Source: Onthophagus taurus (lineage: Eukaryota > Arthropoda > Insecta > Coleoptera > Scarabaeidae). From it: 64,000 bases of DNA. The notes under the pieces were generated by a model. It made no database searches. It worked only from the letters and a program-made list of their open reading frames with translations, and had not been told where the DNA came from. Position 1 is the first letter of the stretch, and the number at the start of each line of letters is the position of its first letter. Shown here one piece after another: positions 11,293 to 23,600 of this stretch. The stretch lies in NCBI RefSeq assembly GCF_036711975.1, contig NC_091976.1:1798001-1862000 (forward strand). The letters run 5' to 3'. The translations under genes were made by a program, and so were the position numbers.

Positions 11293-14100
11293 TATATAAT
11301 TGTTATGGTTACATACATATATATATAGTTGGGGATTGAAAAATTAAGCCGGATCTAATTAAAAACTTCCAAACTATTATAAATGCTTATTCGATTAATA
11401 AACGAAATTTGTATGCCTAATATAACATAATTAAAATAATACCTGTGAAACAATTATTTTTTCAAGGTTGGCTATGAGAGGAATAACTTGTCTGCGTTTA
11501 AACTTAATTTTTTTTTTATTACAAACTAAAGAATTTTAATTTTAATTCGCCTGGTTTCAACTATATCAAACCATTATCTTAAAATAAAATTGCTTCGACA
11601 TTTGACTCGAAATAAAATACTGAAATAAAAGCAGCAATAAAAAAAAATTGGATAAATTATCACCCCCGCTAAATAAGTCTCAATATGATGATTATGCAAA
11701 AGTCGGCATAATAAAGTGAGTTACCTCAAAGTGTAAGCTGTGGTGGAATTTATCCGGCTGATTGCAGAAGTTGTCAATACTACTTATATTATTTAACGGT
11801 CGAAATAAACAATATATACAAGAAATTGTCTTGCAGAATAAATATCACTATATAAAATAATATCTAAGTGAATAATATTTTGAATAAACATTCCCAGACA
11901 AGATCAAATTTCCCTATTCCATACTAAATTCTATTACACCAGAAATTATATCATAAGGGTTCTTATGATCGTTATCAACCCGTATAATTTAATTTAATTA
12001 CTCATTGAAACTATCAGTTGTACACAAAAGTATCATTTTCAAAAGATAAACCTCAATTCATAATAATTTGTTTACTAAAATTCCAGAACTCAACTGGGAA
12101 AAACACGCTATGTTATGTAGAACCAAAGACGATAATTTTCGAAACTGATACTATTGTATATCACCTAATCCTCCAAATAAGAAAAGATGTTTCCAAACCA
12201 TAACCAAATTTCAAGAAATCAGTAATTACATCCAACGATGTCACTATTTTATGATAAATTTAAACTTCTAAGGAGTAAGATTAAACTATGTTATGACTCA
12301 TTACACTTATTCTCATCTAATTCGAAATTTATTTGTATAATTGACGCAGTAATCCAAATTACTTTCGATTTTTACTTCAACTGCATCGAATAAAATGGAA
12401 AATATTTCGATTAGTAAATTTCTTGCAAGTGAAGAAAACGATCAATTTTCAAAGGATGAATCATGTAGTACAGAATAAGTCATGTGGAACCAAAAATTCA
12501 AGATAGCGAGCGCATTATTTACTGTTTTAGAATTGGATGAAGAAAATGATGATCGAAATGAACTGAACTGGAACCCATACAGAGATATATTGCAACTCCT
12601 TAACAGATAATAGATGAAATATAAAATCAATGCAAGAATGTTTCAAATTATTTATGAACGATGATATAATTACAAAAAATTAAAAGGCATATTATATAAC
12701 TGATTCTAAATTATAGAAAGAAGTAGACTCCACCGAAATGAATTGGTAGGAATTTTATTGCTCATTGGAAGATTTAGACAATTTTGTGGAAGTATAAAAT
12801 GAGTTGTCAAAACTGGGGCAAATCACTGTGTTAGATAGCTTTTCGTCAATTCCTAAGTAATAGATGGATCCAGAGCAGAACAATAGAAGATAACAACAAT
12901 CCAAGAGTTCATTGCCATTCTTTTTGGCAAATGTTTAGGTGCAGTAGGATTCAATTATTTTACAATTTTTTTTTAATAAATTGATAACAGCACCTTACTA
13001 GGTTTAGTAATGACCACAAAATTGCCAAGGAAGAAATAAGACTTAGATTAAGTCAATCCTGAACCAGAACATAGAAGGAAAAATCCGGGGTGAAACTAAT
13101 TATTTGGAAACTTCTTATTGATGATATAATTAAGAGAATCATCATTTCCAAATCTTCTTCCAACTCGTGAGAAAAGAAAAATGCCCGCAACTTGATATCG
13201 TAGTGCAGAAATAGGTTATAAAATCAAGAAATTTGAAGTCGGTGTTGAGATGTTATCATGACCACCTCTAATTGCAAGTTTAATTGGCGATAATTGCACG
13301 GTATTAGAGAAGGTTTATGTTAAAAGCAAAGGGAATAAAAAAGAGTAGAAGAGATGAAATTAAAACAACAAAAATGTATTCACAGAAAATAGGGAAGCAA
13401 CTACGACGATGTTAGCACAGCGATGAGAGGAGGAGCTAATTAATGCCATACTATGTTAACTTATGGAGATTACAAAATTCAGGTAATGGTAATAAAATGT
13501 CGCAATTAAAATAAAACGATGGTTGAATCTCTAATTATTAGATTACTTTAATTTATTCATTCGTTTTAATTTAAAGATCAAATAAGACAGGTGTTAGAAA
13601 ATCGTATTAGGTCTAATGTCTTTCAACTAGTATAGCATAAGTTAATTCTTAAAATCATATCTTGAAGAAAACCAAAAAATAAGACCGATGCGCGAAATAT
13701 CTCGATGCAGCATAATTAGACCGGTAGATAGATCATAAAGGATAATCGCATACAAAAAAATTATCCTATTAAAAAAAAGCCCAAACAACAAAGATGCCTA
13801 GATATAAATTTGAGTATTATTTACATAAAAAAATGGGATAATTATAGTTCGTTTGTAGAATCGTCATGGTTGCATCAACAAGTCATGGAATTATGCCTTT
13901 AAGTAATGTAGAACATTTTATGCATAAAGAAAATCGAAAAAAATCATTCGGATGTATTAGCCTTCTAGGCACTATGACTAAAATTTTATTCCTGAATTGG
14001 CACATTTATAATATAAGAAATAAGGATGTTATAACAATGTTTAAAATCGAATCTCCATTAACAATTTAAAGAAGATAGAAACAAAAAATTCAATAATTTA
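11293..14100. other. AT-rich region without recognisable genes
   Basis: The region is AT-rich with many stops. A reading from about 12395 (MENISISKFLASEENDQF) begins like a degenerate protein of transposon origin, but it breaks quickly and no family could be assigned. Open frames at 12018-12203 and 13866-14069 have no recognisable features. Confidence 0.4.
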
Positions 14101-14389
14101 TTATAATCATTATTTCTGCATTCTGTTTAGAATAAACATTTGAAGAAATCGACAAGAAAGTGAAGAGATCACAAAGAAGCCAATGAAGATTGGAAAGCTT
14201 GGAATTTATTTTGCCGAAATTATATCATTTTTAAATTGGTTGTTCATATTGAATTGTTAAATGGCAATAAAACTAACATTCACTGAGGTTAAAAAGAGCA
14301 AGCCGGCAGACTTACTTAAAAGTTACATACAAAATCTTTCCAGACTTTTCAGTTAACAAAACTAGCAACTGCACCAAGTAATGAAGAAT

Positions 14390-15430
14390 CAAGTTAAATG
14401 AGACTAAATCTGCCCATATTAATTTTACAAACAAAACGGACCAACATAATCCTATCAGATTATCAATATCCAAGTACCACAGCAAAATATTTGGGTATAA
14501 CACTATACCTTTTTAACTTCAAGTGAGAATAAACAATTTCAAATTAAGATAAACTAATCTATAGAGGAGCTATATATTCTGCCAGCTATAGAGGAGCAAA
14601 CATTTATGTCATTGGATATATAGGGAATATAGGTTTGATTTATCATGAAATTAGAAGGGAGGCTTTCAAGAAACCAGAAACAAACGAATCTGTACGACAT
14701 TACCTTCAAAAATATGTATCAGTCAAAAGTTATATTGGTAACTTATACTAGTCCTCGTCATAACTCAATTGAAGAAGTTTTACAAGAAGATGAATTTAAT
14801 GGCCATCGAATACTCTGACTTGCTACATACCGTCCAATGTATAATGCTGTCAAACTTGCATAACCAACTTGAAAAACTGATGTTAAAGAGATTTTGCAGT
14901 TCAAATGTCAAACTGTAACTGGAGAGGATAGAGCAAATATTACGCAAACCGAGTATGATCTACAACGACTAGAAATTATTTTAATTAATAATATGAAAAA
15001 TTTTGAAGTTGTAAATTTATAGAGGTTACACTGTACTGAAAAGTGCATGTCAAAACGGAAATAGAAGATTTAGAAATTAATTTTGAAAAAATGTATTGAT
15101 TGCTTGGATGGAACTCTACCCAGTCAATATATAACAAACTACTTTTACACAAATTGCTAAGCCTATTTGGATATATGGCATCCAGCTGTGGGGTTGTGTG
15201 AGAAAGAGCCATTTAGAAGTAATAGAAAGATACTAAAACAAAGTGTTAAGAAGTATTGTTAATGCCCCTTGCTATTGCAGAAATAGTGACCTCTATAGGA
15301 ACATGGAAATGGATACTGTTAGAGAGAGACATTACGAGTCAAGAATAACAACTTCTTCAATCGATTAATGTAGAAGCCATTCAAACCATCGAGAATACGA
15401 ACCAGATCAGAAGACTCCAGAGAATATTAT
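14390..15430 (+). pseudogene. decayed Jockey-like non-LTR retrotransposon, C-terminal end of reverse transcriptase
   Basis: Plus-strand readings in several frames match the end of Jockey-type reverse transcriptases: AKYLGITLYLF near 14485, then KPIWIYGIQLWGC, HLEVIERY and LRSIVNAPCYCRNSDLYRNM around 15150-15310. In these elements this region follows the polymerase core and ends the second open frame. Multiple stops and frameshifts show that it is long dead. The segment 14560-14990 between the two blocks is not clearly LINE-derived. Confidence 0.7.
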
Positions 15431-15559
15431 TCTATAATATCGAGAGAGGCAGGAAATTTAATATTAATATAAGAAACTTCGTCTAAACTCGATCAAAATT
15501 AAAGAAAAATCGAATAATGAGACAAAATAAGATATACACCGAATGAAGACGGGGAATTA

Positions 15560-16822
15560 GAAGAAGTAGTAGTTTAAGGGCAATGGAAAATAATCCACAG
15601 ATATCAACGCGGCAATTAAGCGTAATCACGGGATTTCCAAGAACCAAAACTGGCCGGATTTTGAAAAAATTCAGATTTCAGCCATACAGAACTAGCAAAG
15701 TCTCAAGTTACCTCAGACCAGGAGATTTTGAACGGCGTATCAATTTTTGCCAATGGTTCTTGGGAAAATGTGTCGCAGAACGCAATTTTTCTTTAAATTG
15801 TATTTGGACTGATATTGGTGCATAGCACAAATAAAATATTTGAACATATTTAGGCAACAAATCGAACCTGTTGTTGACGATTTACGTCTAGCGCACCTGC
15901 AAAATGTATTTTTTCAACATGATGGCGCACCGCCTCACAATGCTGCTATTGTCACCAATTTATTGACCGCAGCTTTTGGTGATTGTTGGTTAGGTAATCA
16001 AGGTTCTATTCGTTGGGCGGCTCGGTAACCGGACCTAACACCTATGGATTTTTTCCAATAAATTCCCGACAGCAATTAGAAGCCGCAGTTGTGAACGCTT
16101 TTGCAACACTTAGGTCCATTTATCAACTCGGCAAAAAGGGCTAAAAAAGACGTCAACTGTGTATAACACAAACCATTTTGGGGACATTTTGAACATTTTC
16201 TATAGAAAAGGGGTTTACTTTTGTTGTTATTTGTTGCCATATATTTATTCTTGTTTTATAATAAGTTTTATTAATTTAATCCGCTTCTTGTTTATGAATT
16301 TACGTTTTAATTCATTGTAACCAGCTATCTTGATACTACTTATAAACATAATCTCGTTTTCTTTTATTTCCTAAGCTTACTTTTTCAAAAATTGCACATA
16401 TAAGTTTTAAAGTTGTATATTTTAAAGAAGACTTGAACGAAATATCAAGTGTGTTATATTTTTGGAAGGGACATTTTATGTACTCGTCGAATTTGCAAAA
16501 ATACATTTTTATGACAATAAATGCTAAAATATTGCTTTGAGGGAAAGGTAACTTATTTAATTGAATTCTACATAAATAGTTGCTTTGGAAATTTTTTCAC
16601 AGAAAGGAAGATTTATCAATAAGAAAAAAGTTATGACGACTTTTAGAAAAAGCACTTTTTTGAAAAACACTCTGTATCTCTGAAATCGTAAAAGATATCG
16701 ATATGCGGTTTTCGCAATTAAGTTTCTTATAGAAATCGAGCCTCAGACACTGATATCATTTTTCTTCTATCTCTTATAAAAATAGGAGCTTCCCTTTAAT
16801 GTGCCCAATTTGGTCCACCCTG
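15560..16822 (+). mobile_element. decayed mariner-like element
   Basis: A plus-strand transposase is split into pieces. Positions 15583-15810 encode the helix-turn-helix part (MENNPQISTRQLS, ITGFPRTKTGRILKK, and NCIWTDIGA where the first catalytic Asp sits). Positions 15840-16060 encode VFFQHDGAPPHN and a broken form of the final block (GSIRWAAR, PDLTPMDFF). The 3' end carries CCAATTTGGTCCACCCTG followed by TA at 16822, which looks like a terminal inverted repeat. No matching left end was found, so the 5' part is truncated. Confidence 0.75.
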
Positions 16823-16825
16823 TAC

Positions 16826-17277
16826 ATATACTTTTACATTAATTAAAAGATCATACTTGAAGATAATTCATAATTAACTAGATGTTTAATAAAATTTAAA
16901 AAAAAAATTTTAATAATAAATAAAGGACATTTTAATTAATAAGAAGTTTTAAGTTTAAATTTTATCCTAAATGAAGGCTAAAATTTCAAGTAATTTGCTC
17001 ACATCAAATTTTTTTATAAAATATTTTAAAAATATATAAATATTTTACCTGAATAGTATGTAAGACAACAATTTGAAGTATTTAAAATTGTAAAAAAAGA
17101 TTTATTTTAATTTTACATACCACATTGTTATTAATTAGTTTTTATTACAGAATTATAATTCAATTAAATTTCCAAGATCACAAAATACCAAAAATAATTT
17201 TTTTGTCACAATATAAATAATTTGTAATATTAAAAAAAACTTGGTAAATAAAAATCAATAAATATTTATTTAATACA
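16826..17277. repeat. direct repeat copy 1 (partner 18421-18868)
   Basis: About 450 bp starting with CTTTTACATTAATTAAAAG and ending with AATATTTATTTAATACAT are repeated in the same orientation at 18421-18868 with a few differences and small gaps. Each copy follows a transposon end (CACCCTGTA). No coding potential was seen. It may be an AT-rich transposon tail or a local duplication. Confidence 0.75.
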
Positions 17278-17281
17278 TATA

Positions 17282-17664
17282 CAGGATGTATCTGAGTTTT
17301 AATGAAAAAATCTTAGTAGGCTTTGCAATATAAATGGGATGAAATTCTCCATATTTCTCTAATATAATAAAATTTTATCTTTATTATTGAAGATTTTTAA
17401 TTTTTGATTTTGTTAAATTTAATTTAAATTTTATTTGTAAATTAAGTTAAAAGAGATTTCCTGAACCCCACCTACTAACATAATTATATTGTATAATATT
17501 CTATGTACTGAAGATGAAACATTAGTTTCGAAACATATCTGCTTGAATAGAATTAAAACATTTTAGTATTTCTCAAAAAGTTTTTACTTTTACATACATC
17601 GAAGTCACTAATTCACTAAAGAATCACCCCTTGAAGTTTGTTGCAGTCGTTGAGATACACCCTG
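17282..17664. mobile_element. short MITE with TA flanks, carrying a hammerhead-like motif
   Basis: The ends CAGGATGTATCT and GAGATACACCCTG are imperfect inverted repeats flanked by TA, giving a 383 bp non-coding unit. The interior contains the best-paired hammerhead-like motif in this window at 17498-17553. The inverted repeats match only over about a dozen bases, so the limits are less certain than for the neighbouring MITE. Confidence 0.5.
17498..17553 (+). ncRNA. hammerhead-ribozyme-like motif with paired helices I and II
   Basis: The core CTGAAGA (17508-17514) is followed by T, then a perfect hairpin GAAAC-ATTA-GTTTC (helix II), then GAAA (17530-17533), a short helix III region CATAT and C as the putative cleavage residue (17539). 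The outer strands pair: GTA (17505-17507) with TGC, including one wobble, and, after an internal loop, ATTCTAT (17498-17504) with ATAGAAT (17547-17553). This is the layout of a type I hammerhead. Weak points are the extra T before helix II and a helix III with only one clear pair. Confidence 0.4.
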
Positions 17665-17996
17665 TATATTATATTCCATTATGTATGGGCATCCTGTATT
17701 ATTATTGTATATTGACGTTGGTCTATGAGGCGTAAAACAATTTAATATAATAAATTCAAAAAACTTGATTGAAACCTAACCATGTCCAAGAAATATCTCA
17801 AAATAAACCTCTTATCATTTCTCACTCTCAATAATAATCTTAATTCCTAACAAAAAGTTTAAAAATCCAATCTTTAGTATAAAAATAGGCATATGATCTG
17901 GTTAATGCCTACAGATTCGGGGGGCCACAAAATAAAAAGTCCATAAAAATCTAAACTTGGAGTAATTGCACGATTATAATACACTCTATGTACATA
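17665..17996. other. spacer with a truncated MITE end
   Basis: Positions 17665-17698 carry a truncated inverted end of the MITE family found complete at 17997-18417 (CCATTATGTATGGGCATCCTG). The rest is AT-rich with nothing recognised. Confidence 0.45.
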
Positions 17997-18417
17997 CAGG
18001 GTGCCCATTATGTATGGAATATAGTATATATCTCGGTAAATGTTCACTTTACAAAAAAACATGTTTAATATTTTATTTGCCATAATAAGACAGCATTCAA
18101 TTGTTTTTATTGCAGAAAACAAATGAGCAACGAATAACACTTGAAGTGTTTTAAATGGCAATGACTTTATTATAAATTTTTCGTTTATTTCTTTTATTTT
18201 GTATGTAAATTTAATTGACGGTAATAATTCGAGGTACTTGACTCTCTCGGATATGTAGATTACTGTTATTGAAATGAGCCTAACGAAAGGGCACATTGCC
18301 ATTTAAAAAAATTCAAGTGTTATTCAAAATATTGAACAACTTTTGTATAAAATGTTTTTTTATAAAGTCAACATTTACCGAGATATATATTATATGCCAT
18401 ACATAATGAGCACCCTG
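17997..18417. mobile_element. MITE, 421 bp, with ~50 bp terminal inverted repeats and TA flanks
   Basis: The left end CAGGGTGCCCATTATGTATG and the following TATATCTCGGTAAATGTT are mirrored at 18368-18417. TA occurs on both sides. The open frame running through 17874-18302 on the minus strand crosses the element end and is not a gene. The ends resemble Tc1/mariner-type MITEs. Confidence 0.85.
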
Positions 18418-18420
18418 TAT

Positions 18421-18868
18421 ACTTTTACATTAATTAAAAGATCATACTTGAAGATAATTCATAATTAACTAGATGTTTAATAAAATTATTTCCAAAAAAA
18501 AAATAATTTTAATAATATATAAAGGATATTTTAAGTTTAAATTTTATCCTAAATGAAGGCTAAAATTTAAAGTAATTTGCTCACATCAAATTTTATCATA
18601 AAATATTGAAAAAATATATAAATATTCTAGCTGAATAGTATGTAAGACGACAATTTGAAGTATTTAAAATTGTAAAAAAAGTTTTATTTTAATTTTACGA
18701 ACCACTTTGTTATTAATTAGTTTCTATTAGAAAATTATAATTCAGTTAAACTCCCAAGATCACTAAAATACCAAAAATTATTTTTTTTGTAAACACAATG
18801 TAAATAATTTGTAATATTAAAAAAAATTGGATAAATAAAAATCAATAAATATTTATTTAATACATATA
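18421..18868. repeat. direct repeat copy 2 (partner 16826-17277)
   Basis: Same orientation and content as 16826-17277, with small insertions such as extra A-runs near 18495 and a missing stretch near 18530. Followed by TA-rich simple sequence to about 18910. Confidence 0.75.
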
Positions 18869-18889
18869 TATATATAAAGAATAAAAAAC

Positions 18890-19938
18890 TTAATATATAT
18901 ATTTAAAAAAAAAATCATGGTGGCTTAGTTGGGTTATGTTCAAAAAATAAAATGGAAACCCAAGCATTTTAAATTTAAACGTAATTTAATTAATTAAACC
19001 GCTTTTTATCCATTAATAATCAACAAATAAAAAAATAAATGAATTTAAAAAAATATATTTATTTATATATAATTGTTAAAACTCAAAGCACACTACGATT
19101 TTTCTATATAAAACGCGACGCGACAAAATTATAAACAAAATGTCGGCTAAAATAACCTTGAGGAAAATATAAAAAAGATCGTTGTAACAAATCCCCATTT
19201 GCGTTTAGAAAATAGATGTTTGGTTATTGTAGACAAGGTTAGGTTAGGTTTAACCCAAGCCTACTGTGTATGTACCCGAGATATTGGCGGCAAAATCGTA
19301 GAGACCGTTGAAATAAAATCGTACGAAATAGAACAAAGCCCGTAAAAACGCGCTACGTCATCAATAAAACCCGTCCCCAAAATTCACGATGGGACTCAAT
19401 TTTTCCCGGGGGCCCCCGAAAATCGACCGAGAATCGATTTTTTTCACGATTTTTTCTCATCATACAAACAGTACAAACACGCCTATGGTCCATAAGCGCC
19501 GTATAGAAATACATTGGGGGCTAATGGAGGCTAAAGGCCGCCATATGAAATACAGACAAAGCTACTAACTTTCAAAATTATTTCCGACCTTATTTTTAGG
19601 TAAAAATCCCTTTTTTCTCGTCTTATTAATTAACCCGATGTTTAAAGATCACTTACCAAAAATTTGATGCTTTTGAAACGTACCCTTACGACCGAAAAAA
19701 AATAATTTCAAACACTCTTCACTTATATAGGTATAGGCTTATGGCAGCCATTTGCTGTGTGTTCGGTTATACGGAGTGTGGACACAGTTGGCGGATATTT
19801 AACTTTCAATAGATACGAAAGCGGAATTTCATCGAAACGTTTAAACGTACCGATGTAAAATAATTGAAATGATTATCGTTTCGATTTTAAAGACGGTGAC
19901 ACGTTAAAATAAGGGAAAATTAAAAAAAATAAACTTAC
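18890..19938. other. AT-rich sequence passing into single-copy, CpG-bearing sequence
   Basis: To about 19070 the sequence is AT-rich. From about 19080 it becomes richer in CpG and shows no repeat similarity, including CCCGGGGGCCCCCG at about 19406. This would fit a regulatory region or transcribed leader upstream of SAP30 or on the minus strand. No coding exon was recognised. Confidence 0.4.
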
Positions 19939-20029
19939 CTGAACGGGCCTCGAACAAACTGAGTACGGCTTCGTATTTCGTGACCCCACGCCACTTACGC
20001 GGTATGCACTCTCTGCGAGAGAGTAACAT
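19939..20029 (-). CDS. candidate first coding exon of an unidentified minus-strand gene
   Basis: On the minus strand an ATG at 20029 opens a 30-residue frame containing RRECIPRKWRGVTKYEAVLS. It ends at a strong donor (TTCAG|GTAAGT, donor at 19938) in phase 1. The composition is CpG-rich and unlike the surrounding repeats. The exon lies head to head with SAP30, about 0.44 kb from its ATG, which suggests a shared promoter. No downstream exon was identified, and I do not recognise the protein. It could instead be a 5' UTR exon, possibly of Dsp1, or a non-coding transcript. Confidence 0.35.
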
Positions 20030-20466
20030 AGGGACGGGTTTCTTTTACCGGATTGGTCCGATTTGAACTTGCCGCAGAAAATAACCCAATGATGACAACG
20101 TTATTAAGTTTGGTTACAATTTTTTGACAGCCAATAATGTTTTTAGACGCGCAATAAAAGAAATTTACTCCTTACCCAATTCCACGCGACCCCGCGTTCG
20201 ATTCCTCGTCGATTCTTACGCATTTTAATACCCCTAATATCCAGATATACGCATTTAAACGTTTATATTTCTCTTTTTCCTCCACGATTTCGATAAAAAT
20301 TGGGGACATTTTAGTTTTTGATGTTTTTATTATTACAGGAAACACATGATCCGGTCGGTTCGGTTTTTGTTTCTGCGACTTTGATCCTTATTTACTAGCG
20401 TCTCCAGTATGTCTCCTCTTTGACGTTTACGTTTTCAAATCAAAGTTTTCTGTGGATTTTTTTACA
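20030..20466. promoter_or_regulatory. SAP30 upstream region, possibly a bidirectional promoter
   Basis: This single-copy segment separates the SAP30 ATG (20467) from the minus-strand exon candidate. It holds no open frame of interest. Its position suggests it contains the SAP30 start site and 5' UTR. No TATA box could be assigned. Confidence 0.4.
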
Positions 20467-20631
20467 ATGAACGGGTTTAGTACCGGCGAAGAAGACTCCA
20501 GGGGGCCCGCTGATCAAGTTTGTTGTCTCGTCGACGTTGGGATTCGGTGTTCTAAACCGGCGGGTAATGCCTCTTATAGTAAAAGGATACAAAAAGCTGT
20601 TCGAAAACTACAATTGAGTATTGATAGTAGT
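20467..20631 (+). CDS. SAP30: SAP30 (Sin3-associated polypeptide) exon 1
   Basis: This exon encodes residues 1-55 of a SAP30 protein, starting MNGFSTGEEDSRGPADQVCC and including GNASYSKRIQKAV. SAP30 is a nuclear subunit of the Sin3/HDAC1/2 corepressor complex and helps bridge Sin3, nucleic acid and partner factors. Cys19, Cys20 and Cys28 here, with Cys62 and His65 from exon 2, supply the ligands of the family's CCCH zinc finger. The exon ends at AGT|GTAAGT in phase 0, and the next exon also starts in phase 0. The three exons give 169 residues, close to the usual insect length of about 170. The first intron (20632-41238) is 20.6 kb of repeats. Confidence 0.92.
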
Positions 20632-20667
20632 GTAAGTACCCCTAAATTCTTTATTATTTTCATTTTC

Positions 20668-23600
20668 AACCTACTTTTATATAACATTAAATTTCGAATA
20701 TCTCTAGATTATCATAACCAAAGTGTTTTCGAATGAGGTACTCTAAAGTGCAAGGATTACTTTATTAGATAACAAAAATAATACATTTGTTTGAATTAAA
20801 TTTCAGTGAACTAAGCATTCTTACCTACAATTTACAGTAAAAATTAAAATATTATATGAGGAGAAGAGAAACAAGGGAATTAGCAAGGAAAAGATTATAA
20901 CATCTAATTCACCTTTACAAAAACAAATAATTAAATGATATTGTTTATATTAAATTAAAATGGATGCAAAATGGTGTGGAACATTTATAGAACATAGAAA
21001 AATTATGGTATAAGCAGTGGTTAAAAAATGAGACTAAATAAGGATTATGTATTTATCGAAATCTGTGATTTGTAGCACACAGCCTGGAATAAGACAATAT
21101 TTGATTATTTGCATCATATTAACCCAACATCTTCCAACAAAAATTTGCCTAAAACCAATCTTATTTACATTTTAATGTAATATAAGTAAAGCAAAATGGA
21201 TTTGAATCAAGATATTTTATTAATTTATTTGATAAATAGAAAAATGCTCATTTTGCTAAAACATTAAATAGTTTATAAACCCTTTCTTTACCATATAGGA
21301 GGGAATATACTAGCATATATTCAAACCAAACACTTTCACATCTTATTACATTTCATAGAATAGATACCTAGTACTATATAAAATTAAATTTGGGATATCT
21401 TTAGATTATCATAACCAAAGTGTTTTGGAATGGGGTACTCTTAAGTGCAAGCATTACTTTATTAGATAACAAAAATAATACATTTGTTTGAATGAAATTT
21501 CAGTGAACTAAGTATTCTTACCTACATTTTACAGTAAAAATTTAAATATTATTACATGAAGAAAAGAGAAACAAGGGAATTAATAAGGAAAAGATCATCT
21601 AATTCATCTTTACAAACATAAATAATTAAATGAAATTGTTTATATTAAATTAAAATGGATGTAAAATGGTGTGGAACATCTATAGAACATGGAAAAATTA
21701 TTCTATAAGCAGTGACTAAAAAATGAGACTAAATAAGGATTATGTATTTATCAAAATCTGTGATTTGTAGCACACAACCTGGAATAAGACAATATTTGAT
21801 TATTTGCACCAAATTCACCCAACATCTTCCAACAAAAATTTGCCCAAAACCAATCTTATTTACATTTTAATGTAATAAGTAAAGCAAAATGGATTTGCAT
21901 CAAGATATTTTATCAATTTATTTGTTAAATAGAAAAATGCTCATTTTGCTAAAACATTAAATAGTTTATAAACCCTTTCTTTACCATATAAGAGGGAATA
22001 TACTAGCATATATTCAAATCAAACACTTTCACATCTTATTACATTTCATAGAATGAATACCTAGTTTTATATAATATTAAATTTGGGATATCTCTAGATT
22101 ATCACAACCAAAGTGTTTTTGAATGGGGTACTCTTAAGTGCAAGGATTACTTTATTAGATAACAAAAGTAATACATTTGTTTGAATTAAATTTCAGTGAA
22201 CTAAGCATTCTTACCTACATTTTACAGTAAAAATTAAAATATTATTACATGAGGAAAAGAGAAACAAGGGAATTAACAAGGAAAAGATCATCTAATTCAC
22301 CTTTACAAAAATAAATAATGAAATGAAATTGTTTATATTAAATTAAAATGGATGCAAAATGGTGTGGAACATTTATAGAACATGGAAAAATTATGCTATA
22401 AGCAGTGACTAAAAAAATGAGACTAAATAAGGATTATGTATTTATCAAAATCTGTGATTTGTAGCACACAGCCTGGAATAAGACAATATTTGATTATTTG
22501 CACCATATTCACCCAACATCTTCCAACAAAAATTTGCCTAAAACCAATCTTATTTACATTTTAATCTAATAAGTAAAGCAAAATGGATTTGCATCAAGAT
22601 ATTTTATCAATTTATTTGATAAATAGAAAAATGCTCATTTTGCTAAAACATTAAATAGTTTATAAACCCTTTCTTTACCATATAGGAGGGATTATACTAG
22701 CATATATTCAAACCAAACACTTTCACATCTTATTACATTTCATAGAATAGATACCTAGAACTATATAAAATTAAATTTGGGATATCTTTAGATTATCATA
22801 ACCAAAGTGTTTTCAAATGAGGTACTCTTAAGTGCAAGGATTACTTTATTAGATAACAAAAGTAACATTTATTTGTTTGAATTAAATTTCAATGAACTAA
22901 GCATTCTTACCTACATTTTAAAGTAAAAATTAAAATATTATTATATGAGGAGAAGAAATACAAGGGAATTAACAAGGAAACGATAATCTAATTCACCTTT
23001 ACAAAAATAAATAATTAAATGAAATTGTTTATATTAAATTAAAATGGATGCAAAATGGTGTGGAACATTTATAGAACATGGAAAAACTATTTTATAAGCA
23101 GTGGTTAAAAAATGAGACTAAATAAGGATTATGTATTTATCGAAATCTGTGATTTGTAGCACACAGCCTGGAATAAGACAATATTTGATTATTTGCACCA
23201 TATTCATCCAACATCTTCCAACAAATATTTGCCTAAAACCAATCTTATTTACATTTTAATGTAATAAGTAATGCAAAATGGATTTGCATCAAGATATTTT
23301 ATCAATTTATTTGTTAAATAGAAAAATGCTCATTTTGCTAAAACATTAAATAGTTTATAAACCCTTTCTTTACCATATAGGAGGGAATATACTAGCATAT
23401 ATTCAAACCAAACACTTTCACATCTTATTACATTTCATAGAATAGATACCTAGTGCTATATAAAATTAAATTTGGGATATCTTTAGATTATCATAACCAA
23501 AGTGTTTTCAAATGAGGTACTCTTAAGTGCAAAGATTACTTTATTAGATAACAAAAATAATACATTTGTTTGAATTAAATTTCAGTAAACTAAGCATTCT

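Noticed and set aside
12395..13500. Possible piggyBac relic in the Dsp1-SAP30 interval
   Set aside because: Only a vague acidic start and one hydrophobic segment were seen; no TTAA-flanked ends or family motif could be found.
17874..18302. 142-residue minus-strand frame with hydrophobic stretches
   Set aside because: It crosses the left end of a TA-flanked MITE and has no domain; such frames are common in AT-rich repeats.
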